Shown: in pieces, positions 10,501 through 18,896 of the stretch
Numbering within the stretch: position 1 is the stretch's first letter
Layout: each line of letters opens with the position of its first letter
Assembly: GCF_024808815.1 (NCBI RefSeq)
Contig: NZ_JANUCS010000001.1
Coordinates: 62,001-126,000, forward strand
Reading direction: 5' to 3'
DNA from: Methanosalsum natronophilum
GTDB lineage: Archaea; Halobacteriota; Methanosarcinia; Methanosarcinales; Methanosarcinaceae
Length of the DNA stretch: 64,000 nucleotides
Program-made: the position numbers and the translations under genes
The notes under the pieces: generated by a model
The model's input: the letters and a program-made list of their open reading frames with translations, nothing else
Told to the model about the DNA's origin: nothing
Databases searched by the model: none

Positions 10501-10739
10501 TGACATCGAGTAGTTATGTAGCGCACTCAAAAGGATTTCTTATTATATATATTTTCTCCTTTCTAGTGATTTTTAACATTAATCTGAGGTCAAGATATTA
10601 ACCATTTTTTTATTTCCAGAATAGTTTACTAATTTAAATAGAAATGGTAGAAAATTTTATATCATAATAATAAAACATATTAGATATATTTTTTAAGTGG
10701 ATGATATCTTCCCCATTTTTGCATATACTTGATTGAGAA
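10501..10739. other. AT-rich intergenic stretch between tRNA-Lys promoter and ahcY 3' end
   Basis: About 240 bases without a supportable gene on either strand. It holds the 3' untranslated part of ahcY and upstream sequence of tRNA-Lys. AT-rich runs are present but no convincing hairpin terminator or small ORF was seen. Confidence 0.5.
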
Positions 10740-11975
10740 TCATGTCCCACAGTCCCAGCCATTCATGTAATCTTGTTGATTAGATGTTAGTTTATCAATC
10801 TTTACATTCATACTCTCAAGCTTAAGTTCAGCAACATATCTATCTATTGATTCTGGAACTGCATGCACTCCGTTGTCCAAGTCTTTTTCTGCGATATAAC
10901 GAACGCATAGAGCTTGGTTAGCAAAGCTCATATCCATCACTTCGGCTGGGTGTCCATCACCTGCTGCCAAATTAACTAATCGCCCATCTGCCAGCACATA
11001 AATTTTCTTCTCATCTACAATGTACTCTTTAATATTATTCCTTACTGTTTTTATAGAGGTAGCCATTTCTTCAAGTTCATCTATTCTTATCTCTATATTG
11101 AAATGTCCGGAATTGGCTAAAATGCTACCATCCTTCATTGATTTAAAATGAGTCTTTGTTAATATATCACGGTTTCCAGTAGTTGTTACAAAAATATCCC
11201 CTAATGAGGCTGCTTCTTGCATGGTCATTACCCTGTGACCATCCATTTTAGCTTCAAGTGCTCTAATAGAATCTACTTCAGTAACAATCACATTAGCACC
11301 AAGTCCTATAGCCCTCATCGCCGTTCCTTTACCACACCAGCCATAACCCCCAATAACAACAGTCTTACCAGCTATTAGTAAGTTAGTTGTTCTAACAATA
11401 CCATCCCATGCTGATTGGCCTGTACCATATCTATTATCAAATAGAAACTTTGTCAAAGCATCATTAACTGCAATTACTGGCATATTTAATGCCCCATCAC
11501 GTTCCATAGCTTTTAATCTATGGATACCAGTTGTGGTTTCCTCACAACCCCCTTTGATAGAAGATAAAAGTTCTCTGCGATCAGTATGTAATTTAAAAAT
11601 CAAATCAGCTCCATCATCAATGGTAATATCAGGATTTATGTCAAGAACCTTATCTATTGATTTATAATAATCTTCATTGTTTGCAGCATATTTCGCACAG
11701 CAACAAATATGTTTTTTATCATCAAGGGCTAGTGAGATATCGTCTTGAGTACTTAATGGATTACAGCCTGTAATGGCTACTTCTGCACCACCTGCAACTA
11801 ATGTCTCAACCAAGTTAGCCGTCTTTGCTTCTACATGTAAAGCCATGGCTATTTTATATCCTTTAAGAGGTTTTTCCCTCTCAAAAATTTCTCTTATTAT
11901 TTTAAGTACTGGCATATGCTGCCTTGCCCATTCAATTTTTAAATTTCCAGATTCTACCAAATCGTTTGTTAACAT
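10740..11975 (-). CDS. ahcY: S-adenosylhomocysteine / S-inosylhomocysteine hydrolase
   Basis: A 411-residue member of the NAD-dependent adenosylhomocysteinase family. The NAD-binding glycine motif GYGWCGKGTAMRAIGLGA (about residue 210), HVEAKTANL near residue 48, GCEETTTGIHRL and NSGHFNIEI are all family signatures; the end NGWDCGT is near the usual C-terminus. In methanogens related proteins act on S-inosylhomocysteine after deamination by DadD. The dadD gene lies directly upstream with a 36-base spacer, which supports that route here. Start ATG has AAGGAG upstream. Confidence 0.95.
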   Translation of the reverse strand: MLTNDLVESGNLKIEWARQHMPVLKIIREIFEREKPLKGYKIAMALHVEAKTANLVETLVAGGAEVAITGCNPLSTQDDISLALDDKKHICCCAKYAANNEDYYKSIDKVLDINPDITIDDGADLIFKLHTDRRELLSSIKGGCEETTTGIHRLKAMERDGALNMPVIAVNDALTKFLFDNRYGTGQSAWDGIVRTTNLLIAGKTVVIGGYGWCGKGTAMRAIGLGANVIVTEVDSIRALEAKMDGHRVMTMQEAASLGDIFVTTTGNRDILTKTHFKSMKDGSILANSGHFNIEIRIDELEEMATSIKTVRNNIKEYIVDEKKIYVLADGRLVNLAAGDGHPAEVMDMSFANQALCVRYIAEKDLDNGVHAVPESIDRYVAELKLESMNVKIDKLTSNQQDYMNGWDCGT

Positions 11976-12011
11976 TAATTTTTCTCCTTAAAAACAAAAA
12001 TACATAATAAA

Positions 12012-13319
12012 TTATTGTGCTACCGACTTTACTCGGTCTATAAGGTCTTGGGATGTGTTACTAGCTTCTTGCATAATTAACTTCTCATCTAAATTTGTTA
12101 ACCTATAGTTGTCCATCAAGACTTTTCCATTGACAATTGTTGTTTTTACATCACTTCCATTTGCAGAGTATACTAAATGAGATATTGGATCATATATTGG
12201 AGTTAAATGTAATTTGTTCATGTCAACTAAAATTAAGTCTGCATTAAAGCCTTCTTTTAAAATACCACTTTTTATATCCATACTAGAAGCCCCATTTGAG
12301 GTAGCCATTTTAATGACGTCATAAGCTTTGAGGACTGTGGGGTCATTATTAGTTACTTTTTGTAGAAGGGATGCTAGTTTCATTTCTTTAAACATATCTA
12401 GATTATTATTTGAAGCACACCCGTCTGTACCAATTGAAAGATTGACACCCTTTCTCCACATATCATAGACAGGTGATGTCCCTGAAGCTAGTTTCATATT
12501 GCTAGTAGGATTATGAGATACATTTACATTTTTTTCATTCAGTATTTCAATATCACCTTGTGAAAGCCAAACACAATGTGCTGCTAAAATATCTTTATCA
12601 AAAAAATCGATGTCTTCAAGCATATTAATTGAGCATTTACCATATTTTTCTTTCATTTCATTTAATTCTGCTTCTGTTTCGAGAACATGTATATGTATCT
12701 TCTTGCCATCTTTTCTAGCTTGGTTCTTTACTTTAACTAAAAAATCTTTTGAGCATGTGTTTGGTGCATGGGGGCCATACATAGTATTTATTCTGCCACC
12801 AGCTTTCCCTGTCCATTCATCGACAAATTTTTTTCCTTTTTTTAATTCAATCTTACCTTTTTCTGTATCCCCTAGTTCAATCATGCCATAAGATATAGAA
12901 GCCCTCATTCCAGATTTTTCGACTGCTTTAGCAATACTGTCAGGTTCGAAATACATGTCTGCAAATGATGTTGTTCCAGACTTTATCATTTCTGCACAAG
13001 CCAACAATGTTCCTGTATAAATATCATCAGAGCTCATTTGAGCCTCTACAGGCCACATATTATTCTCAAGCCAAGATTTGAGAGACAAATCATCGGCATA
13101 CCCACGAAGAAGAGTCATAGCTGCATGTGTATGCGTGTTCACTAGACCTGGCATTACAACACAACCTGAAGCATCTATAACCTGATTTGCAGAATCATTT
13201 GATGATGAGATTTCTTTTATAAGTCCATCCTCGATGATTACATTCGACTTTATTAGCTTTTGATTATCTAATGGATTCATGGTCAAAACAAGTCCATTTT
13301 TTATTACAATATCTGCCAT
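12012..13319 (-). CDS. dadD: 5'-deoxyadenosine / SAH / MTA deaminase (amidohydrolase)
   Basis: A 435-residue metal-dependent amidohydrolase of the ATZ/TRZ and DadD group. It deaminates 5'-deoxyadenosine, S-adenosylhomocysteine and methylthioadenosine in methanogens. Metal-ligand motifs are NTHTHAAMTLLRG near residue 62, HVLETEAE, LAAHCVW and the GTDGCASNNN aspartate. It starts with ATG at 13319, and ahcY follows 36 bases downstream, suggesting a two-step route SAH to SIH to homocysteine. Substrate preference cannot be read from the sequence alone. Confidence 0.9.
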   Translation of the reverse strand: MADIVIKNGLVLTMNPLDNQKLIKSNVIIEDGLIKEISSSNDSANQVIDASGCVVMPGLVNTHTHAAMTLLRGYADDLSLKSWLENNMWPVEAQMSSDDIYTGTLLACAEMIKSGTTSFADMYFEPDSIAKAVEKSGMRASISYGMIELGDTEKGKIELKKGKKFVDEWTGKAGGRINTMYGPHAPNTCSKDFLVKVKNQARKDGKKIHIHVLETEAELNEMKEKYGKCSINMLEDIDFFDKDILAAHCVWLSQGDIEILNEKNVNVSHNPTSNMKLASGTSPVYDMWRKGVNLSIGTDGCASNNNLDMFKEMKLASLLQKVTNNDPTVLKAYDVIKMATSNGASSMDIKSGILKEGFNADLILVDMNKLHLTPIYDPISHLVYSANGSDVKTTIVNGKVLMDNYRLTNLDEKLIMQEASNTSQDLIDRVKSVAQ

Positions 13320-13378
13320 AATTTCAACACCTTTGTCTAAAAGTTAATTAGGTAGAAAACCATTCAAGATTATTCAGC

Positions 13379-14158
13379 TCATTTAAAGTGATTCCAAGGA
13401 ATATTATTTTCTATTGCATGTGATTTTAGATTTTCTCCAATCTCATAGATTGCAGAGGATAAAGCTTCTCTGTTATTATAAGAATCAATAACATCTTGCA
13501 ATGAGTGATTATTATTGGACTTCATCACCTTAGCAAATTCAATCATATTAGGAATGGCCCTAAGTACATTATCAATTATGCTTATGGTAGACGAATTAGA
13601 TGTTCTAGATAAAGGATTCAAATCTATTGAAATTACTTTTTTATCCATTCCTACCAATGTTTGACATCTATCACCATCTTCAAGCGGAACTAGCACAACA
13701 TCCGCACTGAATATTCCATTTTTATCAACAATACCTCTTCCATGTGATAAATCTATTTTAGCGTCTCCATATTGGCCTAAAACATCATGTGCACCTTTTG
13801 ATTTTAAATGATTTACAATTCTATGTACTCTAGTTTCAGTTCTATGAAACAAATTAACTTCTATTTCTGATTGAGTGAAATCTGCAAGTTTTATTATACC
13901 CTCTGGCACTAAAGCTGCTGTGTTTCCATTAACCGAGATTACAGGTTTCTTGGCTAGTAGAAGCATGGCTACTGCTGCTCTTTGTGCACATACAGCCATC
14001 TCTATTGTCTTTTCACCTATAAGGTAATCGAATGCTTCCCCACGGCCATGCGCAGTTAAGCCATGTATAGCAGTAATTCCATTTTTAACTCCATCTACTA
14101 TTAGGTCTCTTGTTACTAGTGATTCATACCTTGGATGATTTTGTGGTATATCAGCCAT
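13379..14158 (-). CDS. 4-phosphopantoate--beta-alanine ligase (archaeal phosphopantothenate synthetase)
   Basis: A 259-residue protein of the archaeal phosphopantothenate synthetase family (formerly DUF137). It joins 4-phosphopantoate and beta-alanine with ATP to give 4'-phosphopantothenate, replacing bacterial PanC/PanK order. Motifs are PRYESLVTRDLIVDG, AIHGLTAHGRGEAFDYL, VNGNTAALVPE and HRTETRV, all matching the family. It follows pantoate kinase by 23 bases and precedes dadD by 59 bases. Start ATG at 14158 has GGTG upstream. Confidence 0.93.
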   Translation of the reverse strand: MADIPQNHPRYESLVTRDLIVDGVKNGITAIHGLTAHGRGEAFDYLIGEKTIEMAVCAQRAAVAMLLLAKKPVISVNGNTAALVPEGIIKLADFTQSEIEVNLFHRTETRVHRIVNHLKSKGAHDVLGQYGDAKIDLSHGRGIVDKNGIFSADVVLVPLEDGDRCQTLVGMDKKVISIDLNPLSRTSNSSTISIIDNVLRAIPNMIEFAKVMKSNNNHSLQDVIDSYNNREALSSAIYEIGENLKSHAIENNIPWNHFK

Positions 14159-14181
14159 TTATTGCACCATTTTAACTTATA

Positions 14182-15072
14182 TCATATCATTTCTACCATT
14201 TTTGGGCCACTATGATTTATTCTATAGATCAGAATATCACCATATTCCTCCATAACTCCAATAATATCTTTCTTATTATGCTCATTGGTGGCAATAGCAA
14301 AAACTGTATTTCCTAACATTGCTTGTGAAGCAAGACCACCTATATCATTTATTTTCTCAATCACGTCTCCAGCCTTAGTATCAAGCAATCCTGAGTCTCT
14401 AGAGAATTCTAGCGATTGTTTCATGAAATTGCTTACTGTTTTTTGTTTTAATAGTTGCTTTATAGCTTTATCTCCAGATACATTTATATCATTTACAAGG
14501 TCATTGTCATTTAAAATACTTGACGTTGATATTTTATCAAATGTTAAACAAAAAATATCATAAGGTAGCGATGGAATGCGATCAACATGTTTTAGCCCTT
14601 CTATACCTGGTTTTTTGCGTATCACAACGCCTCCTATTGATTGAGCAAATACATCACCAAGGCCACTATTATTCTGAATTTCTGCTTCATGAGCAATATT
14701 AATAAGTTCATTATGGCTCATATTTAAAGATAGTAATTTATTAAGAGCAAAAGATGTACTTATAGCACTTGCACCTGAAGCACCATATCCATATCCAATT
14801 GGTATATCAGACCTACATTTTATCATAAGAGGAGTATCTGTCATTTGCTTTATAGTTGATTGGATTATGTCACTATCTATTTTATTCTCATTTAAAAAAA
14901 TAACTGTCTCTGTGGTTTTTTTCATTAAAGTTATTTCAGATTCTATACCTCCATTTATAACAAGGCCACAGCCAACAGAACCTTTAGATTTAGGATTATC
15001 AGAATTATGGACTTTAAAAAAACCTGTTATATGTCCCGGTGCAAAAGCACAAGCATTAGGGTATTCAATCAT
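14182..15072 (-). CDS. Pantoate kinase (GHMP family)
   Basis: Archaeal pantoate kinase, which phosphorylates pantoate in CoA synthesis. N-terminal AFAPGHITGFF and the GHMP ATP loop PIGYGYGASGASAIS (about residue 90 from the chosen start) are diagnostic. I chose ATG at 15072 (MIEYPNACAFAPGH), which overlaps the coaBC stop by eight bases, because it gives the usual short N-terminus; an in-frame ATG at 15096 is possible. It forms a three-gene CoA operon with coaBC upstream and the phosphopantothenate synthetase downstream. Confidence 0.92.
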   Translation of the reverse strand: MIEYPNACAFAPGHITGFFKVHNSDNPKSKGSVGCGLVINGGIESEITLMKKTTETVIFLNENKIDSDIIQSTIKQMTDTPLMIKCRSDIPIGYGYGASGASAISTSFALNKLLSLNMSHNELINIAHEAEIQNNSGLGDVFAQSIGGVVIRKKPGIEGLKHVDRIPSLPYDIFCLTFDKISTSSILNDNDLVNDINVSGDKAIKQLLKQKTVSNFMKQSLEFSRDSGLLDTKAGDVIEKINDIGGLASQAMLGNTVFAIATNEHNKKDIIGVMEEYGDILIYRINHSGPKMVEMI

Positions 15073-16309
15073 GTGCAAACAAATCGTACTCCCCATTAAA
15101 ATAAGTATCAATGCAGTTAAATATCGATTCAGCTATTTCTCTTTTTGAACCATTAACTTGTTGTATAGTATGATCTTTACTTATAATATAAACTTCATTA
15201 TCATTTGTCCCCATTCCCTTATTAATTACATCATTTGCAATTATCATATCAGCATTAGACTCTTTCATTCGATTAATGGAGATATCAATTAGTTCTTCTG
15301 TTCGAATGCCTGTTTCTGCTTTGAATGCAACTAGAAAAATTTCAGGATATTGTTTTTTGATTTTATCGATAAGTTTAATGGATGGAAACATCTTTATCTC
15401 CATTGGATTGCTTGATTTTATTTTTTTAGGATAACTCTCAATATAGAAATCTGAGATTGCTGCTGCACTTATGACGGCGTCATATCCTCCTTTATCTAAT
15501 TCATTTATCACAGCTTCTATCATTTCCTCTGAAGTATTAACAATTATTTCATTTATGCCATTCAATCCAAGTTTGTTCTTATGAACTAAAAAAACCTCAT
15601 AACCTCTCCTAAATGCTTCTTTTGCAAGTTCATTTCCAGTTTTTCCAGATGCAAGTGTTGTAATTGCTCTAATAGGATCCAAATACTCTAATGTAGGACC
15701 ACTTGTTATTATTAGTTTTCTAGAAAATTTTGCTTTTGAATAAATTAATCTTTCAGCATGCAGCAAGATATTTTGGTTAGAAACTATTTTTGCAATTCCC
15801 TCTTCAAGATTTGGTTCAAGGATAGTAATATCCCATGATTTTAATTTATTAATATTTTCAATTACACCGGGATGTGAATACATCGCCTCATGCATTGCAG
15901 GAACTATCAAAATAGGAATTTTTGATCCTATTGCGGTAGTGGCAAAAGTCGTTACAGGAGTGTCATCAATTCCACATGCTATCTTAGAAATCGTATTGGC
16001 TGTTGCAGGCGCTATTACATAAAGATCTGCATTACCATTCAATCCACAAAATTCTACGTGTTCTACATTACCGGTTATCTCGGATATTACTTCATTTCCT
16101 GTAGCGTACTTAAGGGCTTCAGGATGTATTATTTTTTCTGCATCTTTTGTCATCACAGCATAGACATCTGCTCCATGTCTAATTAACTCTCTAGAAAGTT
16201 CGATAACACGTACTGCTGCTATACTGCCCGTAATTCCAATAACAATAGTCTTTCCTTCAAGACAATTACTTTTATTTCCTTTAATCCAATTTGTGGGATG
16301 AAACCTCAT
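15065..16309 (-). CDS. coaBC: Bifunctional phosphopantothenoylcysteine decarboxylase / phosphopantothenate-cysteine ligase
   Basis: A 414-residue CoaBC (Dfp). The N-terminal flavoprotein half has ITGSIAAVRVIELSREL and YVIAPATANTISKIACG with the family's catalytic histidine region (NVEHVEFCG). The C-terminal ligase half begins near residue 200 with ITSGPTLEYLDPIRAI and LASGKTGNELAKEA. It converts 4'-phosphopantothenate plus cysteine to 4'-phosphopantetheine. First gene of the CoA operon. Start ATG at 16309 has a GAAGAGAG site. Confidence 0.96.
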   Translation of the reverse strand: MRFHPTNWIKGNKSNCLEGKTIVIGITGSIAAVRVIELSRELIRHGADVYAVMTKDAEKIIHPEALKYATGNEVISEITGNVEHVEFCGLNGNADLYVIAPATANTISKIACGIDDTPVTTFATTAIGSKIPILIVPAMHEAMYSHPGVIENINKLKSWDITILEPNLEEGIAKIVSNQNILLHAERLIYSKAKFSRKLIITSGPTLEYLDPIRAITTLASGKTGNELAKEAFRRGYEVFLVHKNKLGLNGINEIIVNTSEEMIEAVINELDKGGYDAVISAAAISDFYIESYPKKIKSSNPMEIKMFPSIKLIDKIKKQYPEIFLVAFKAETGIRTEELIDISINRMKESNADMIIANDVINKGMGTNDNEVYIISKDHTIQQVNGSKREIAESIFNCIDTYFNGEYDLFAHD

Positions 16310-16487
16310 ATTAAAACTCTCTTCCAGTAGTTATAGGTAGCAACAAGATAATGATAAATCAATAAATCATTTATATGCATGTTAGTTAGTAGCTGCTAAT
16401 AACATAAATAAGTTATAATATAAAACAAATCTTCAATTAAATAATATAATTAATGTGGAAATAGTCCCTTTATATCTTACATAGATA
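16310..16487. promoter_or_regulatory. Divergent intergenic region coaBC / Vms1-like gene
   Basis: A 178-base AT-rich region between divergent genes. It must hold both promoters. TTTATATC at about 16469-16476 is the clearest plus-strand TATA-like box, but it is only about 15 bases from the annotated ATG at 16488, so either the plus-strand start is further downstream (TTG at 16503) or a more upstream box is used. No hairpin stands out. Confidence 0.4.
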
Positions 16488-17516
16488 ATGGAGTTAACAA
16501 TATTGTCAAGTCAGCAAGAAAATAATTTTAGCATCATTGACAAAATTACCGGGAAAGATGAGCTAAAAGCCCAAGTAACAAAGTTGAAAGAAGAACTTTC
16601 AAACACAAAATCCTTGATTGAAGGTTATAAAAAACAGGCCCTAAAAAGAGAAGATGATGCTAGGAAAGCCATCTCATCAAAACAAAAGGCTGAAGAAAGA
16701 TTGAACTACTGTGAAAAGAAAATTGAAACTTTAGAGAATGAGATTATTAGATTAAAAGAATACCAATCTTCAAGCTTAACATTCAAGAGTGTAGAAGAAT
16801 TAAAGCTTAATCACTTCATAAGTCTTTTGAACAAAGTTGAATCTGTGACCTCTGATTCTAGTTCTTTTATAACTATATATAACAAGGCTGGTCAGATAAT
16901 CACTGAGCACGAGAAATATCAAGAGATTACAACCAGGCTTGATAAAAACATTGTTAATCTCATATCTAAAATAAAGTCATCTACAGGAATAATAATATTT
17001 CATGATATTGATAAGACCCTTTCAGAAGTCCTAGTACCTCCTTTCCCAATAAATGAAGATAAGTTAACTATCCGTAGTGTATTTGAAACCAGTCCCATTA
17101 AGACTATTTTAGGCAAAGAATACAATATATGTATCCTGCTAATTAGTGCCGGAGAGTCTTTTGTTGGAATTGGGGACGTTAAAGAATTTTTAAATTTTAA
17201 AATTGTCAAAAGCAGTGTAAAATCTAAACATAGTAAGGGTGGTTTTAGTCAAAGACGATTCGAAAGGCTGAGAAATGAAGATATAATGCATCATGTAGAC
17301 AAAGTCATTGAAACTTATTACTCTTTTGAAGAACAATTTAAAGTTGATTTTGATTATGTTATATTAGGAGGTGAAGAGCAACTTTTAAGCATTCTATTAG
17401 AAAGAGTTAATATAAAATATCCAATTATCAAGAAGGGTATTGAGATTAATGTAGAAAAACATAATATAGAACGAATTTTACTTTCAGCGACCAGTGGTCG
17501 GAGATATATATTATAA
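16488..17516 (+). CDS. Archaeal Vms1/ANKZF1-like (VLRF1) protein
   Basis: A 342-residue protein with a charged N-terminal coiled coil (about residues 25-95) followed by an eRF1-like VLRF1 domain. The segment KSSVKSKHSKGGFSQRRF (about residue 242) resembles the glutamine-bearing catalytic loop of Vms1, the factor that releases stalled nascent chains from 60S subunits; basic residues and NEDIMHH follow as in the family. A ribosome rescue or tRNA-cleaving role is therefore inferred. It is followed within 10 bases by an unknown gene and then rrmJ, a ribosome-related neighbourhood. The start is uncertain. Confidence 0.8.
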   Translation: MELTILSSQQENNFSIIDKITGKDELKAQVTKLKEELSNTKSLIEGYKKQALKREDDARKAISSKQKAEERLNYCEKKIETLENEIIRLKEYQSSSLTFKSVEELKLNHFISLLNKVESVTSDSSSFITIYNKAGQIITEHEKYQEITTRLDKNIVNLISKIKSSTGIIIFHDIDKTLSEVLVPPFPINEDKLTIRSVFETSPIKTILGKEYNICILLISAGESFVGIGDVKEFLNFKIVKSSVKSKHSKGGFSQRRFERLRNEDIMHHVDKVIETYYSFEEQFKVDFDYVILGGEEQLLSILLERVNIKYPIIKKGIEINVEKHNIERILLSATSGRRYIL

Positions 17517-17524
17517 AGCTTCTC

Positions 17525-18112
17525 ATGATAACTATGATTTCAAAGGATGAAATGTGTGGCATAATTGAAACTCTAGGTGCCTTAAATAAAAAAGAAATTG
17601 AAAAAATAGTTATAGAAATACAATGCATCAGAAATGAAAATTATGATAATACTTTATTCGAAGATTTATTAAATGAAATAGAATCTGAAAAATTAGTTGA
17701 TAAAATCTCAGAGAAATATATTTGTCAGATTCATAAGACCTCTTTGGGTAACTCTAAATATTATTACATTATTAGTCCAAAAGCATTTCCACAAATTCCA
17801 CCCGAGCTGAGCGAAGTAATAGATGTCTTAGAGCTTAATGAAAGGAAAGTAAACAAAGATAAAATATTTTCCATATATGCTACTACAACCTTGAATGAAT
17901 TAAACACGTTTAATCAAGAGTTATTAAATATTTCAAAAAACAGTTCCTACGATTACTCCATCCCAAAACTTGAAGGAAAATATAGTGAGTTGTTCAATAA
18001 CTACCATGACTTAGATTTTTGGTCTGATAATAATAGAATATCGCTATTAAAAGATATTGAAGAAAAACTAAACATAACAAGTAAATTACTAGAAAGTATA
18101 AGAACAAAGTGA
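17525..18112 (+). CDS. Conserved archaeal protein of unknown function
   Basis: A 195-residue protein I do not recognise. It is acidic and mostly helical in appearance, with no signal peptide, membrane segment or cysteine cluster. Residues about 10-90 (short helices, then KYYYIISPKAF) could be a winged-helix-like fold, but this is only an impression. It lies 8 bases after the Vms1-like gene and 4 bases before rrmJ on the same strand, so it is almost certainly part of that operon and may act in ribosome or RNA maintenance. Confidence 0.75.
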   Translation: MITMISKDEMCGIIETLGALNKKEIEKIVIEIQCIRNENYDNTLFEDLLNEIESEKLVDKISEKYICQIHKTSLGNSKYYYIISPKAFPQIPPELSEVIDVLELNERKVNKDKIFSIYATTTLNELNTFNQELLNISKNSSYDYSIPKLEGKYSELFNNYHDLDFWSDNNRISLLKDIEEKLNITSKLLESIRTK

Positions 18113-18116
18113 AAAA

Positions 18117-18890
18117 ATGGCTAGAAATCAAAAAGATCAGTATTATTGGAAAGCTAAATCAGAAGGATATAGGTCAAGAGCATCTTACAAACTGCAACAG
18201 ATAAACTCAAAATTTAATGTTATAAAAGAGCATGATAATGTAATAGATTTAGGCGCTGCACCTGGTGGTTGGCTTCAGGTTGCTAAAGAAATTTCCGATG
18301 GTACAATAGTTGGAGTTGATCTTAAAAGAATAAAACCAATTGATGGCGTAGAAACTATTAAAGGAGACATTACAAAAGATTTTACTATTAATAAAATATT
18401 GGCAATATTAGAAGATGAAAAAGCTGATGTAGTTATATGTGATGCTGCACCCAACCTCTCTGGAAACTGGAGTTTAGATCATGCACGTTCCATTGGACTT
18501 TCTGAATCTGCATTTGAATGTGCTAAAAAGGTATTGAAGCCTGGTGGAACGTTTGTCTTCAAGGTATTCCAAGGAGATATGTTTAAAAATTTCCTGGATG
18601 ATATAAAAAAAGAGTTCGTCCATGTTAAGGCCTATAATCCAAAGGCTTCACGTACACAAAGTGCAGAAATATATATTATCGCAAAAAAGTTTCTGGTCAC
18701 ACCTGTCAAAGTTGGGAATATCTATCAAGCCGAGATCGAAGGTATTGGGAAAGGTAATGATGGATTCACTCACATAGATGGATTTATTGTCTTTATACAA
18801 AATGGTAAGAAAGGTGATAAAGTTCAAATCAAAATTACTGATGTGAAGCAAAATTTTGCGTTTGCTAAAATCGAGGAATATTTAAAATAG
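18117..18890 (+). CDS. rlmE: 23S rRNA (uridine-2'-O)-methyltransferase RrmJ/FtsJ with TRAM domain
   Basis: A 257-residue SAM-dependent 2'-O-methyltransferase. N-terminal YRSRASYKLQQI, the SAM loop VIDLGAAPGGWLQV (about residue 43) and SDAAPN-like CDAAPNLSGNW identify RrmJ; the K-D-K-E catalytic set (K near the N-terminus, D in CDAAPN, K in VFKVFQG, E in SAEIYII) is complete. The C-terminal ~60 residues form a TRAM RNA-binding domain, an archaeal addition. It ends with TAG followed at once by in-frame TAA, the only TAG stop I found in the window. Confidence 0.95.
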   Translation: MARNQKDQYYWKAKSEGYRSRASYKLQQINSKFNVIKEHDNVIDLGAAPGGWLQVAKEISDGTIVGVDLKRIKPIDGVETIKGDITKDFTINKILAILEDEKADVVICDAAPNLSGNWSLDHARSIGLSESAFECAKKVLKPGGTFVFKVFQGDMFKNFLDDIKKEFVHVKAYNPKASRTQSAEIYIIAKKFLVTPVKVGNIYQAEIEGIGKGNDGFTHIDGFIVFIQNGKKGDKVQIKITDVKQNFAFAKIEEYLK

Positions 18891-18896
18891 TAACCA

